From Streptomyces marianii (lineage in GTDB: Bacteria > Actinomycetota > Actinomycetes > Streptomycetales > Streptomycetaceae), in contig NZ_VAWE01000001.1 in NCBI RefSeq assembly GCF_005795905.1, positions 2,046,001-2,110,000 on the forward strand: a DNA stretch of 64,000 bases, given 5' to 3'. Positions 55,995-64,000 of this stretch are shown here, piece after piece (positions within the stretch are counted from its first letter, which is position 1; each line of letters starts with the position of its first letter). The notes under the pieces were generated by a model that was given only the letters and a program-made list of their open reading frames with translations, searched no databases and was not told the DNA's origin. The position numbers were made by a program, and so were the translations under genes.

Positions 55995-56923
55995 GTTCCG
56001 TCCTCTACGACGCCCCGGGCACGCGTGCCAAGCGGCGCAACATCGGCTACACCGTCCTGTTCCTGGCCGTGCTCGCGCTGGTCGTGTGGTGGGTCTACGA
56101 CGGCCTGAGCTCCAAGGGCCAGCTCGACTGGGTCAAGTGGGAGCCGTTCTTCACCAGCTCCCAGCCGTACGCCACCTACCTCTGGCCCGGACTGCAGAAC
56201 ACCCTGATCGCGGCGACCCTCGCGCTGGTCATCGCACTGCCGCTCGGTGCTGTCTTCGGCATCGCCCGGCTCTCCGACCACCGTTCGGTCCGCGCCGTCG
56301 CCGGCACGGTAGTGGAGTTCTTCCGCGCCATCCCCGTGCTGATCCTGATGCTGTTCGCCAACGCGGCCTACGCCGACTTCACCGACATCAGCAGCGATGT
56401 GCGCCCGCTGTACGCGGTGGTCACCGGCCTGGTGCTGTACAACGCCTCGGTCCTCGCGGAAATCGTCCGGGCCGGCATCCAGTCCCTGCCGCGGGGCCAG
56501 ACGGACGCCGCCAAGGCGATCGGCATGCGCAAGGGCCAGACGATGCGGCACGTACTGCTGCCGCAGTCGGTGACGGCCATGCTGCCGGCCATCGTCAGCC
56601 AGATGGTCGTCATCGTGAAGGACACCGCCCTCGGCGGCGCGATGCTCTCCTTCAACGAACTGCTGTCCTCCGTACGGCCGATGAGCGCCAACTACGGCGC
56701 CAACACCATCGCCTGCTTCACCGTCGTCGCCGTCATCTTCGTCTCGCTGAACTTCGCCCTCACCTCCGCGGCGGGGTGGCTGGAGCGCAAGCTGCGGCGC
56801 GGCAAGAAGAGCACGGGCGCCGTCGTCCACGCCGGTCCCGGCGGCGGTCTGGAGACGGTGGGGCCCGCCGGCGGTGTCTCCACACAGGGCGACTTCAAGT
56901 CGGGCGCCGGAGGCGGGGGCTGA
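55991..56923 (+). CDS. gluD: Glutamate-type ABC importer, permease 2
   Basis: A 310-residue permease, partner of GluC. Five helices between residues 20 and 265 and the docking loop EIVRAGIQSLPRGQTDAAKA. The last 45 residues (Gly/Val-rich, HAGPGGGLETVGPAGGV) are a flexible cytoplasmic tail. ATG at 55991 overlaps the gluC stop. A terminator follows the stop by 23 bases. Confidence 0.93.
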   Translation: MSSVLYDAPGTRAKRRNIGYTVLFLAVLALVVWWVYDGLSSKGQLDWVKWEPFFTSSQPYATYLWPGLQNTLIAATLALVIALPLGAVFGIARLSDHRSVRAVAGTVVEFFRAIPVLILMLFANAAYADFTDISSDVRPLYAVVTGLVLYNASVLAEIVRAGIQSLPRGQTDAAKAIGMRKGQTMRHVLLPQSVTAMLPAIVSQMVVIVKDTALGGAMLSFNELLSSVRPMSANYGANTIACFTVVAVIFVSLNFALTSAAGWLERKLRRGKKSTGAVVHAGPGGGLETVGPAGGVSTQGDFKSGAGGGG

Positions 56924-56946
56924 CCCCGCGACGAGGCAGGAACCAT

Positions 56947-56983
56947 CGAAGGGCGGCGGCGCGAAGGCGTCCGCCGCCCTTCG
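56947..56983 (+). terminator. Terminator of gluABCD
   Basis: A perfect 13-bp stem (56947-56959 with 56971-56983) and 11-base loop, 23 bases past gluD. Confidence 0.85.
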
Positions 56984-57097
56984 TCGCTTGACGCGGACAC
57001 CGGCAGTGGGTTGCATACGTTCTGTGATCGCACACCGGGTGCCAGCCGGCCCATTCCCCCTGTTCACTCCGTCCCGGCAGGTCTCAGGAGCAGCGCC

Positions 57098-58702
57098 GTG
57101 GACCCGGTGATCGTCGTCGGCGCGGGTCCGGTCGGGCTCGCGCTCGCCCTCGCCCTCGCCGCTCAGGGCGTTCCTTCGGTGGTCCTCGACGAGGGCGAGG
57201 GCAAGGACGAGCCGCGCCCCGCACGTACGGTCCTCCTGCGCGCGGACACCGCGGCACTCGCCGAACGCCTGGGCTGCGCCACGATCCGTGACGAAGGAGC
57301 CCGCTGGGCCGGCTGGCGTTCGCTGCGGCGCAAGCAGGAACTGCGCCGGGTGGAGTTCCACGGGGAAGATCTGCCGGCTCCCGTGCACCTGCCCCAGCAC
57401 GCCCTGGTGCGGGGACTGCGGGACGCCGTGGACGCGGCGGACCTGGTGCGGGTCGCCACGCACAGCCGACTCGACGCGCTGGAACAGGACGGGAGCGGTG
57501 TCACCGCGCACACGCGCGGGCCCGGGGCGACCTGGTGGCGCGGGAGTTTCCTGGTCGGCTGCGACGGGGCCAGGTCGACGGTCAGAAAGCTCCTCGGGGT
57601 CCGGTTCCCCGGCCGGACCGCCGTGGAGCGCCACGCCGTCGCCGCCCTGCGCACCGAACTGCCCTGGCCCGGTGAGGGCGTACTGCACCGGCTGCCGCCG
57701 TGGCGCGCGGTCGGCGACGAGGTGACCGCGCGACCGCTGCCCGACGGCGTCTGGCGGCTGGACTGGCTGCTGCCCGCACGCGGCGAACTGGTGACGCCCG
57801 ACGCGTTGGTGTCACGGGTCCGGGACACGCTGGCCGGCTGGTGCGAGGGGCCGCCGCAGTACGACCTCCTCGACACCGGCGTCCACACGCTGCACCACCG
57901 GCTGGCCCGGCGCTGGCGTGTGGACCGCGCCTTCCTCGCCGGGGACGCGGCCCATCTCCTCGGCGCGGTCGGCACCCAGGGCGTGGACGAGGGCATGCGC
58001 GACGCCGACAACCTGGCGTGGAAGCTCGCCCGGGCCTGGCACCACGGCGCCTCCGACACCCTGCTCGACAGCTACCAGGCCGAACGGCGCACGGCGGTCG
58101 CCGCACGGCTGCGGGCCGCGGACCAGTCCCTGCCGATACTGCGCGGCACCGGTGGTCTGCGGACGTATCTGCCGGGCGCCGCGCGGGGGCACGACACGCT
58201 CCTGACGGACGGCCATCTGGGGCTCGGCGCGCTGGGTGCGCCCCCTGCCTACCCGTACTCCCCCCTCACGCCTCCGCACTCCGACGCGCACACCGCAGTC
58301 GGAACCCCGGTCGGTGCTCCGGTGGCGGACGTCGCCGTGACGACGCCCGAGGGGACGGCCGCCCGGCTGCGGGACCGGCTGGGCCGGGCCCGGCTGCTCG
58401 TGGTCCTGATCGCCCCCGGTACGGGCGTGTGGGACCGGCGCCACTGGGTGACGGCGGGCGTCATGCCCCGGCTCGCCACGGCGGTGTCGGAGCTGCCCGC
58501 CCGGGCGGAGCTGCTCGTCGCCGAGTCCTATCCGGGTGCATCGGCGCACACGGTGCTGCTGGTCAGGCCGGACGGGCACCTCGTGGCGGCCTTCGGCGGC
58601 GTGCGCCCGGCCGAGCTGTACGCCGCGGCCGACACGGTGCGCGGAGGTGCGCCCGGGGCCTCGGAGGCCCGCGCCGAGCACGCGGCCGCCCGGTCGGACT
58701 GA
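57098..58702 (+). CDS. FAD-dependent aromatic-type monooxygenase
   Basis: A 534-residue flavoprotein hydroxylase of the PheA/TetX group. FAD motif VIVVGAGPVGLALALALA at residues 4-20; DG motif FLVGCDGARST; GD motif AFLAGDAAHLLGAVGTQGVD, where the usual P-P-G is changed. A C-terminal thioredoxin-like domain (RLLVVLIAPGTGVWDRRHWV, AELLVAESYPG, VLLVRPDGHLVAAFGG) ends the protein. GTG at 57098 has caggag upstream. Substrate unknown; no biosynthetic cluster is next to it. Alone between gluABCD and a decayed rhodanese. Confidence 0.88.
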   Translation: MDPVIVVGAGPVGLALALALAAQGVPSVVLDEGEGKDEPRPARTVLLRADTAALAERLGCATIRDEGARWAGWRSLRRKQELRRVEFHGEDLPAPVHLPQHALVRGLRDAVDAADLVRVATHSRLDALEQDGSGVTAHTRGPGATWWRGSFLVGCDGARSTVRKLLGVRFPGRTAVERHAVAALRTELPWPGEGVLHRLPPWRAVGDEVTARPLPDGVWRLDWLLPARGELVTPDALVSRVRDTLAGWCEGPPQYDLLDTGVHTLHHRLARRWRVDRAFLAGDAAHLLGAVGTQGVDEGMRDADNLAWKLARAWHHGASDTLLDSYQAERRTAVAARLRAADQSLPILRGTGGLRTYLPGAARGHDTLLTDGHLGLGALGAPPAYPYSPLTPPHSDAHTAVGTPVGAPVADVAVTTPEGTAARLRDRLGRARLLVVLIAPGTGVWDRRHWVTAGVMPRLATAVSELPARAELLVAESYPGASAHTVLLVRPDGHLVAAFGGVRPAELYAAADTVRGGAPGASEARAEHAAARSD

Positions 58703-58804
58703 GCATCCGCCCGCACTGCGGACATCCGTTGACCGGCACGGGCGCACATGGTGTACGTCCGGGACGTGACCGGCACCGATGTGCGCCTGTGGCGGAGGGT
58801 CCAC

Positions 58805-58852
58805 ATGGACCTGCACCGCTATGCGGGCTGCGTGTGTCGACGGTCTTGCTGA
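58805..58852 (+). CDS. Cysteine-rich leader peptide
   Basis: A 15-residue open frame, MDLHRYAGCVCRRSC, with a strong ribosome binding site (ggaggg, 5 bases before the ATG). Three Cys in the last seven codons resemble actinobacterial leader peptides upstream of sulfur genes (rhodaneses, cysteine or sulfate genes), where ribosome pausing at Cys codons senses cysteine supply. The gene it would control is the decayed rhodanese 57 bases downstream. Confidence 0.65.
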   Translation: MDLHRYAGCVCRRSC

Positions 58853-58908
58853 CCCCGCCTTCCCTCGTTCCCCCGCTTTCGCTGCCGCGTCCGCGCACGG
58901 CTGTCCCC

Positions 58909-59211
58909 GTGCGGACGAGTGTGTCGGCCGTGGGCGTCTCTCTGCAACAGGGGTACGCCTCATCACTCGCGGCGGCCTCGCTCCGGCGGCTCGGGCTGCA
59001 CCGCGCGACCGATCTGATCGGTGGCGTCCAGGCGTGGCGTGCGCAGGGACTGCCGGTGCGGGTGCCGGAGACGGCGGAACAGCGGTCGCGCGGGCCGGTA
59101 CAGGTGTGCGACCTGCGACCGGCGCTCGGTGCCGGGAGTCGCCGGCCGGTGGGCCGGCGACGCACCGATGCGGGCGTGCATCGGTCAGCCGACCGTGTGC
59201 CGGTCGGCTGA
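58909..59211 (+). pseudogene. Decayed rhodanese-like sulfurtransferase
   Basis: The frame reads SLQQGYASSLAAASLRRLGL, then ATDLIGGVQAWRAQGLPV, the C-terminal half of a rhodanese domain (CxxGYxSSLAA...DxxGGFxAWRxxGLPV). The catalytic Cys position is Leu, and the N-terminal half of the domain is absent; codons before 58909 are not rhodanese-like. A tail of 45 unrelated residues follows. Without the Cys it cannot transfer sulfur. Confidence 0.75.
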
Positions 59212-59212
59212 C
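59164..59212 (+). terminator. Double hairpin after the rhodanese relic
   Basis: Two adjacent stems: accgatgc/gcatcggt (59164-59185) and a 12-bp stem (59184-59195 with 59201-59212, loop tgtgc). Probably the terminator of the old leader-rhodanese transcript. Confidence 0.65.
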
Positions 59213-59564
59213 GCGGCACACCTCAGTCGGCACCGAAGCGGACCGGTGTCCCGGGACGTGGTTCCCCTCGCCCCTTCCCCTCCGTGGACACCGGTCCGCT
59301 CCCGTGGTCCTTGATGGGCCTCGGCCTTCGTGGTCGGCGTCGAAGCACGGCGTTCGCCCCCTGAGGAACACCCGGACGGTTCCGGTTCGCGGGGGAGAAG
59401 CATGTGCCCAGGCCGACCGAGGCCGCCGAGGCAGGTGGAAAGCCGTCGACGAGTCCGGACTCGGACGGGCCCTTCGCCCGGGCGGAGCCCGCCCCGATCA
59501 CGACCCGTGACCGGTTCGGCGCCCCGCGTCGACCGGTCCATGAACCGTCCTTGTCGGCGGCCGG

Positions 59565-60158
59565 TCAGGACAGACCGTCCTCCAGACCGTCCAGGCCCTC
59601 GGTGTCCTCGCCCTCCTCCTCCAGGGCCCGGCGGACCACCCTCAGGGCCATGCCCTCTGGGTACCCCTTGCGGGCGAGCATGCCCGCGAGACGGCGGAGC
59701 CGGCGGTCCCGGTCAAGGCCGCGAGTGGAGGGGAGTTTCCTGGCGACCAGCTCGCGCGCCGTCTCCTCCTCCTGGTCGGAGTCGAGCCGGCCGACCGCTT
59801 CGTCGATCAGCGCCGAGTCGACACCCTTGGTGCGCAGCTCGCGAGCGAGGGCGCGGCGGGCCAGTCCGCGGCCGTGGTGCCGTGACTCCACCCAGGCGCC
59901 CGCGAACGCCGCGTCGTCGATGAGCCCGACGTCCTCGAAGCGGGACAGCACCTCTTCGGCGACCTCGTCCGGGATCTCGCGCTTGCCGAGCGCCTCGGCG
60001 AGTTGCTTCCGGGTCCGGGGAGTACCGGTGAGCAAGCGCAGACAGATCGCCCGCGCCCTCTCTTCAGGGTCCTGGGGCGGCAGCCCGTCATCGGCCCTCG
60101 ACGATGCGGAGCTGCCGCCCGGCCAATCCGCGGTACGCCGCGGGCTCGGGTCGGGCAC
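59565..60158 (-). CDS. recX: RecA regulator RecX
   Basis: A 197-residue modulator of RecA filaments. Core of helical repeats from about residue 30: AICLRLLTGTPRTRKQLAEA, EEVLSRFEDVGLIDDAAFAG, ARRALARELRTKGVDSALID, RRLRRLAGMLARKGYPEGMA. GTG start at 60156-60158, 8 bases after the recA stop, so it is co-transcribed with recA and probably coupled. The acidic tail EEEGEDTEGLDGLEDGLS is variable between species. Confidence 0.94.
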   Translation of the reverse strand: MPDPSPRRTADWPGGSSASSRADDGLPPQDPEERARAICLRLLTGTPRTRKQLAEALGKREIPDEVAEEVLSRFEDVGLIDDAAFAGAWVESRHHGRGLARRALARELRTKGVDSALIDEAVGRLDSDQEEETARELVARKLPSTRGLDRDRRLRRLAGMLARKGYPEGMALRVVRRALEEEGEDTEGLDGLEDGLS

Positions 60159-60166
60159 GGTGCCGG

Positions 60167-61303
60167 TCAGCCCTTGGCCGCCGTGGCCGTCTTGGTGGCC
60201 TTCGCCGCCTTGGTGGCGGGCGCGGACACCGACTTGGCGGGAGCATCGGCCGGAGCGGCGGCGCTCGCCGCGTCCGCGCCGGGCTCTACCGCCGGGGCCT
60301 CGGTGCTGCTCACTCCGACGCCCAGCTTCTCCTTGATCTTCTTCTCGATCTCATTGGCGAGATCGGGGTTGTCCTTCAGGAAGTTCCGCGCGTTCTCCTT
60401 GCCCTGGCCGAGCTGGTCGCCCTCGTACGTGTACCAGGCGCCGGCCTTGCGGACGAAGCCGTGCTCCACGCCCATGTCGATCAGGCCGCCCTCGCGGCTG
60501 ATGCCCTGGCCGTAGAGGATGTCGAACTCGGCCTGCTTGAAGGGCGGCGCGACCTTGTTCTTGACGACCTTGCAGCGGGTGCGGTTACCGACGGCCTCGG
60601 TGCCGTCCTTCAGGGTCTCGATGCGACGGATGTCGATACGCACCGAGGCGTAGAACTTCAACGCACGGCCGCCGGTCGTGGTCTCCGGCGAGCCGAACAT
60701 CACGCCGATCTTCTCGCGGAGCTGGTTGATGAAGATCGCCGTGGTCTTGGACTGGTTGAGCGCGCTCGTGATCTTCCGCAGAGCCTGGCTCATCAGCCGA
60801 GCCTGGAGACCCACGTGGGAGTCGCCCATCTCGCCCTCGATCTCCGCGCGCGGCACGAGCGCGGCGACGGAGTCGATGACGATGAGGTCGAGCGCGCCGG
60901 AACGGACCAGCATGTCGACGATCTCGAGCGCCTGTTCGCCGTTGTCCGGCTGGGAAAGGATCAGGTTGTCGATGTCGACGCCGAGCTTCTTCGCGTACTC
61001 GGGGTCGAGGGCGTGCTCGGCGTCGACGAAGGCGACCTGGCCGCCCGCCTTCTGCGCGTTGGCGACGGCGTGCAGGGTCAGAGTCGTCTTGCCGGAGGAC
61101 TCCGGGCCGTAGATCTCCACCACACGGCCGCGCGGCAGGCCACCGACACCGAGCGCGACATCGAGCGCCGTCGAGCCAGTCGGGATGACCTCGATGGGCT
61201 CCTTCGACCGCTCGCCCATGCGCATCACGGCGCCCTTGCCGAACTGTCGTTCAATCTGCGCGAGCGCGGCGTCGAGCGCCTTCTCGCGGTCGGTTCCTGC
61301 CAT
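60167..61303 (-). CDS. recA: Recombinase RecA
   Basis: A 378-residue strand-exchange protein and LexA co-protease. Walker [11 protein letters not shown], Walker [16 protein letters not shown]1 [21 protein letters not shown]2 [20 protein letters not shown]. The last 40 residues are the Ala/Lys-rich tail common in Streptomyces. ATG at 61301-61303 with ggtggaa upstream. A LexA box lies 139 bases upstream, and one DnaA-type box between. recX follows after 8 bases. Confidence 0.98.
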   Translation of the reverse strand: MAGTDREKALDAALAQIERQFGKGAVMRMGERSKEPIEVIPTGSTALDVALGVGGLPRGRVVEIYGPESSGKTTLTLHAVANAQKAGGQVAFVDAEHALDPEYAKKLGVDIDNLILSQPDNGEQALEIVDMLVRSGALDLIVIDSVAALVPRAEIEGEMGDSHVGLQARLMSQALRKITSALNQSKTTAIFINQLREKIGVMFGSPETTTGGRALKFYASVRIDIRRIETLKDGTEAVGNRTRCKVVKNKVAPPFKQAEFDILYGQGISREGGLIDMGVEHGFVRKAGAWYTYEGDQLGQGKENARNFLKDNPDLANEIEKKIKEKLGVGVSSTEAPAVEPGADAASAAAPADAPAKSVSAPATKAAKATKTATAAKG

Positions 61304-61392
61304 GGGTTCCACCCGGTTTGCTTGAGTCGATCGCTTCACGTCAAAGACGCTAACCCCTGCCACTGACAACGCGCCCCGACGTCCCTCCAACC

Positions 61393-61401
61393 TGTGGATA
61401 A
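61393..61401 (-). promoter_or_regulatory. DnaA box in the recA leader
   Basis: TGTGGATAA (reverse complement TTATCCACA), the same box as in the recQ palindrome, 90 bases upstream of the recA start. A single box can occur by chance. Confidence 0.5.
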
Positions 61402-61441
61402 CCCGGTGAGGACCCCGGGATTCCAAGGACGGAGCTCCATA

Positions 61442-61455
61442 AGAATGGATGTTCG
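61442..61455. promoter_or_regulatory. LexA (SOS) box of recA
   Basis: Read on the minus strand, CGAACATCCATTCT: the first half is a perfect SOS half-site and the second keeps 3 of 5 bases, the same imperfect box I recall for recA of other Streptomyces. Located 139 bases before the start codon. Confidence 0.75.
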
Positions 61456-61593
61456 ATTTTGGTGTCAAGCGCGCTGCCCGCACCTCGCGTCCCGAGCCGC
61501 ACCGCCGCACGAGGGGGCGCCGGAAGACCGCGCCGGGTCGCCGCAGCGGTGCGGACACGGTCGCCCAAGGACGGTCGGGGCCCGGAGGAACCG

Positions 61594-62934
61594 TCAGGCG
61601 CCTGCCTCCCCGTCGGCCGCCGTCCCGTCCTTCTTGCTGCGCAGGGCTCGCTGGACCCGGGCGAGGACCGCCTCGCCGTGTCTCCGGTGGCCGTGGACCC
61701 GCGGGTCCTCGGTCACGGCGTAGCGCCTCACGTACGCGCCGAGGAACGCCTGCAGCGTGGCGACGGCCGGAATCGCGATCAGCGCGCCGACGGCTCCCAG
61801 CAGCGCGGTGCCGGCGATCACCGAGCCGAACGCCACCGCCGGATGGATGTCCACCGTCCTGGCGGTGAGCTTCGGCTGCAGCACGTAGTTCTCGAACTGC
61901 TGGTAGACCAGCACGAAGCCCAGTACCCACAGCGCGTACCAGGGGTTGATCGTGAAGGCGATCAGCATCGGCAGGGCTCCCGCGAGATACGTGCCGATGG
62001 TGGGGATGAACTGCGACACCAGCCCCACCCACATGGCCAGCGCCGGGGCGTAGGGCACGTCCAGCATCGCCAGGAGCACGTAGTGGGCGACACCCGAGAT
62101 CAGCGCCATCAGCCCGCGCGAGTACAGGTACCCGCCGGTCTTGTCGACGGCGATCTCCCAGGCCCGCAGCACCTCCGCCTGCTTCGACGGCGGCAGCACC
62201 GAGCACAGCGTGCGCCGCAGCCTCGGCCCGTCCGCCGCGAAGTAGAAGGAGAAGAGGAAGATCGTCAACAGCTTGAACAGCCCGCCGAGCACCGTGGCCG
62301 AGACGTCGAGCACGCCGGTCGCGCTGTTCTGCACGTACTTCTGCAGCCAGTCGGAACGCAGCAGACTGTCCTGGATCGCGACTCTCGACAGTTCGCTGTG
62401 GAAGGTCTTGTTAATCCAGTTGATCACCTGGTCCAGGTACTGCGGGAAGTCCTCGACCATCTCGACGATCTGGCCGGCCAGCAACGAGCCGAGCGCCACG
62501 ACGAAGCCCACGCTCACGGCCAGCACCGCGATGAAGACGAGGAACGTGGCGATGCCGCGCCGCACTCCGCGGGCCGCCATCCGCCCCACCGCCGGTTCGA
62601 CCGCGAGCGCCAGGAAGAACGCGATCAGCACGTTGACCAGCAGACCGATCAGCTGGTGGAAGGCCCAGCTGCCGAGCTGGAAGCAGCCGTAGAGCGCCAG
62701 CGCGAGCACCATGGCGCGGGGCAGCCAGCGGGGCATGCGCCCTGACACGACCGCCGTGACGGTGGTCCCGCCGGCCCCGTCGCCGCCGTCGGGCGCGGTT
62801 GCGGGCGCGGGGACCCTGAACCGGGTCCCGGCCCCCGCCGAGCCGGCCCCGGTGTCGTCATCGGGCCGCCCGGCCTCCGCGCACTGGGTGGTCGGGCGGT
62901 TCTGGTCCTGGGTGGTCTCGTCATTCGGTGCCAC
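61594..62934 (-). CDS. AI-2E family membrane protein
   Basis: A 446-residue integral membrane protein of the AI-2E/PerM family, which includes small-molecule and ion exporters. After an 65-residue disordered N-terminus come about eight helices: [53 protein letters not shown], then a soluble helical segment and the conserved motifs [16 protein letters not shown] and [23 protein letters not shown] at 62932-62934 is the likely start; the frame extends 25 codons further. It is upstream of recA on the same strand but 290 bases away. Substrate unknown. Confidence 0.88.
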   Translation of the reverse strand: MAPNDETTQDQNRPTTQCAEAGRPDDDTGAGSAGAGTRFRVPAPATAPDGGDGAGGTTVTAVVSGRMPRWLPRAMVLALALYGCFQLGSWAFHQLIGLLVNVLIAFFLALAVEPAVGRMAARGVRRGIATFLVFIAVLAVSVGFVVALGSLLAGQIVEMVEDFPQYLDQVINWINKTFHSELSRVAIQDSLLRSDWLQKYVQNSATGVLDVSATVLGGLFKLLTIFLFSFYFAADGPRLRRTLCSVLPPSKQAEVLRAWEIAVDKTGGYLYSRGLMALISGVAHYVLLAMLDVPYAPALAMWVGLVSQFIPTIGTYLAGALPMLIAFTINPWYALWVLGFVLVYQQFENYVLQPKLTARTVDIHPAVAFGSVIAGTALLGAVGALIAIPAVATLQAFLGAYVRRYAVTEDPRVHGHRRHGEAVLARVQRALRSKKDGTAADGEAGA

Positions 62935-63068
62935 GGAGCAAGTCTCGCCTACCGCGGTGACAACCGGGACTGCCTGTGGACGACGCCCTGCCGACGGGCC
63001 GACCTGCACGGCACCGGCCTCACCGGCACGGCGTTCCCGCCGGCGGGACGACCGCTCGGATCCCGGAC

Positions 63069-63263
63069 TCAGCGCTGGTCCGCCGGGATGCCGACCGCGG
63101 CGCAGACCCCGCGCCAGACGTCCTTCGTCTCCCAGCCGGCGGCCAGCGCCTCATACACCGTCCGGCCCCCGAGTTCCGTCATCACATGGTCGCGCGCGAA
63201 GGAGTCGGCGTACGCCGCACCGAAGTGCTCTTCCATCCGCTCCCAGAAAATCGTCAACCGCAT
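63069..63263 (-). CDS. DUF3046 protein
   Basis: A 64-residue soluble protein matching the actinobacterial DUF3046 family: MRLTIFWERMEEHFGAAYAD, then LGGRTVYEALAAGWETKDVW. It is almost always found near recA/recX in this group (from memory). Function unknown. The ATG at 63261-63263 begins the family sequence exactly. It lies divergent from the partial gene at 63342. Confidence 0.9.
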   Translation of the reverse strand: MRLTIFWERMEEHFGAAYADSFARDHVMTELGGRTVYEALAAGWETKDVWRGVCAAVGIPADQR

Positions 63264-63341
63264 GACGCCAGTATCCGCCCCCTGAGGGTGAGACCCGTCC
63301 GTCGGCCTTGTGCGGAGCCCGTTCGCCCCTACCGTCGGAGC

Positions 63342-64000
63342 ATGGCTGGAACACCTCTGGCACGCGCCGAGCGCTTCGTCTGGCTCACGGCTCGCGTGCT
63401 CGAACAGCGGCGGTTCGCGTATCACTTCCTGGGTGCGGCGGCGGAGCCGGTCGAGGCCGCGCTGACCGCGTACCTCAATGAGGACAGCGGCTACGGCCAC
63501 GCCCTGGAGCCCGATCTCCGCGGCCCCGCGAGCCAGCCGCTGCACACGGCGCACGCCTTGCGCGTGCTGGACTCCATCGGGCGCTGCGGCGGACTGCGGG
63601 CGGAGCGGATCTGCCGCTACCTGACGAACGTGGCGACGCGGGAAGGCGCCCTGCCCGTGATCCATCCCTCGCAGCGGGGCTACCCGACGGCGCCGTTCAT
63701 CCCGATCGTGTCGGATCCGCCGAGTGAGTTGCTTGCCACCGGACCCGTGGTGGGTCTGCTGCACCGCAACCAGGTGTGGCACGCGTGGCTGTTCCGCGCG
63801 ACCGACTTCTGCTGGGCGGCGGTGGAGGGGCTGCGGAAGTCGCACCCGTACGAGATCCAGGCGGCGGTCGCGTTCCTGGACGGCGTCCCGGACCGGTCGC
63901 GTGCCGAGGAGGCCGCGGACCGGCTCGGGCGACTGGTGCGCGAGCAGCGTCTCGTGGTGCTCGACCCGGACCGGTCCGACGAGTACCCGGTCGCCGCGGG
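63342..64000 (+). CDS. Unidentified conserved protein, 5' part
   Basis: The first 219 codons of a gene that runs past the window end. The translation (MAGTPLARAERFVWLTARVL, AYHFLGAAAEPVEAALTAYL, then LRVLDSIGRCGGLRAERICR) is helical and resembles the alpha-toroid repeats of prenyltransferase or terpene-cyclase-like proteins, without the catalytic DxDD or QW motifs in the visible part. Codon bias is normal. The ATG has ggag only 1 base upstream, so the true start could differ. Confidence 0.7.
   Translation, partial: MAGTPLARAERFVWLTARVLEQRRFAYHFLGAAAEPVEAALTAYLNEDSGYGHALEPDLRGPASQPLHTAHALRVLDSIGRCGGLRAERICRYLTNVATREGALPVIHPSQRGYPTAPFIPIVSDPPSELLATGPVVGLLHRNQVWHAWLFRATDFCWAAVEGLRKSHPYEIQAAVAFLDGVPDRSRAEEAADRLGRLVREQRLVVLDPDRSDEYPVAA

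Larger units (their letters stand above)
58853..59564. other. Region between leader peptide and recX
   Basis: 712 bases holding the rhodanese relic (58909-59211), a double hairpin (59164-59212), and about 350 bases before the recX stop with no gene I can support. Open frames here lack ribosome binding sites. Confidence 0.5.

Overview
The window is high-GC chromosomal DNA of a Streptomyces species. The evidence is the near-universal G/C third codon positions, GTG starts, the lysine/alanine-rich N-terminus of the HrdB sigma factor, the sporulation regulator WhiH beside hrdB, and a gene order that I recall, from memory only, as matching the S. coelicolor core chromosome from parE/hrdB/whiH down to recX/recA. 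It is mostly conserved core genome; the only clear mobile DNA is one intact IS30-family element and one decayed fragment of a relative.

Layout. 1-9.4 kb: start of a type II topoisomerase B subunit (parE), a small zinc-ribbon-like protein, a secreted trypsin-like protease, an IS30 element sitting exactly in the loop of an old bidirectional terminator, hrdB, whiH, an ABC ATPase/permease fusion with degenerate catalytic motifs, and a Nudix/NrtR-type protein. 9.8-22.5 kb: a DUF4192 protein divergent from a RecQ helicase carrying a C-terminal phosphoribosyltransferase-like domain, with a 24-bp palindrome made of two DnaA boxes between them; two poorly known proteins; rnhB; a DUF4173-type membrane protein; an ADP-ribosylglycohydrolase; a histidine phosphatase; a YdbC/DUF4937 protein; a TerD-like protein. 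22.8-29.8 kb: DNA precursor and damage genes, nrdJ-nrdR (paired NrdR boxes upstream) divergent from lexA (SOS box upstream), then a DinG-like helicase. 29.9-36.0 kb: a translationally coupled NRPS-independent siderophore operon (diaminobutyrate aminotransferase, two IucA/IucC synthetases, one GNAT acyltransferase) with no local hydroxylase or decarboxylase.

36.3-50.7 kb: a lipoprotein serine protease, an IS30 remnant, hflX, a secreted M1 peptidase, an RSH-family (p)ppGpp enzyme, dapF, a small membrane protein, miaA, a small acidic protein and an orphan MT0933-like antitoxin, a LigB-like protein, miaB, and a TAXI-type binding protein. 50.8 kb holds a short glyceraldehyde-3-phosphate dehydrogenase fragment. 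51.2-57 kb: a two-component system divergent from the gluABCD glutamate-type ABC importer. 57-64 kb: an FAD monooxygenase, a cysteine-rich leader peptide followed by a decayed rhodanese, recX-recA (with SOS and DnaA boxes upstream), an AI-2E family membrane protein, a DUF3046 protein and the start of an unidentified gene.

Functionally the window joins housekeeping transcription and sporulation control (hrdB, whiH) with genome maintenance (recQ, nrdRJ, lexA, dinG, recX, recA, rnhB) and tRNA modification (miaA, miaB). The SOS circuit is self-contained here: lexA and recA both have recognisable LexA boxes. No tRNA, rRNA, CRISPR array or prophage was seen.
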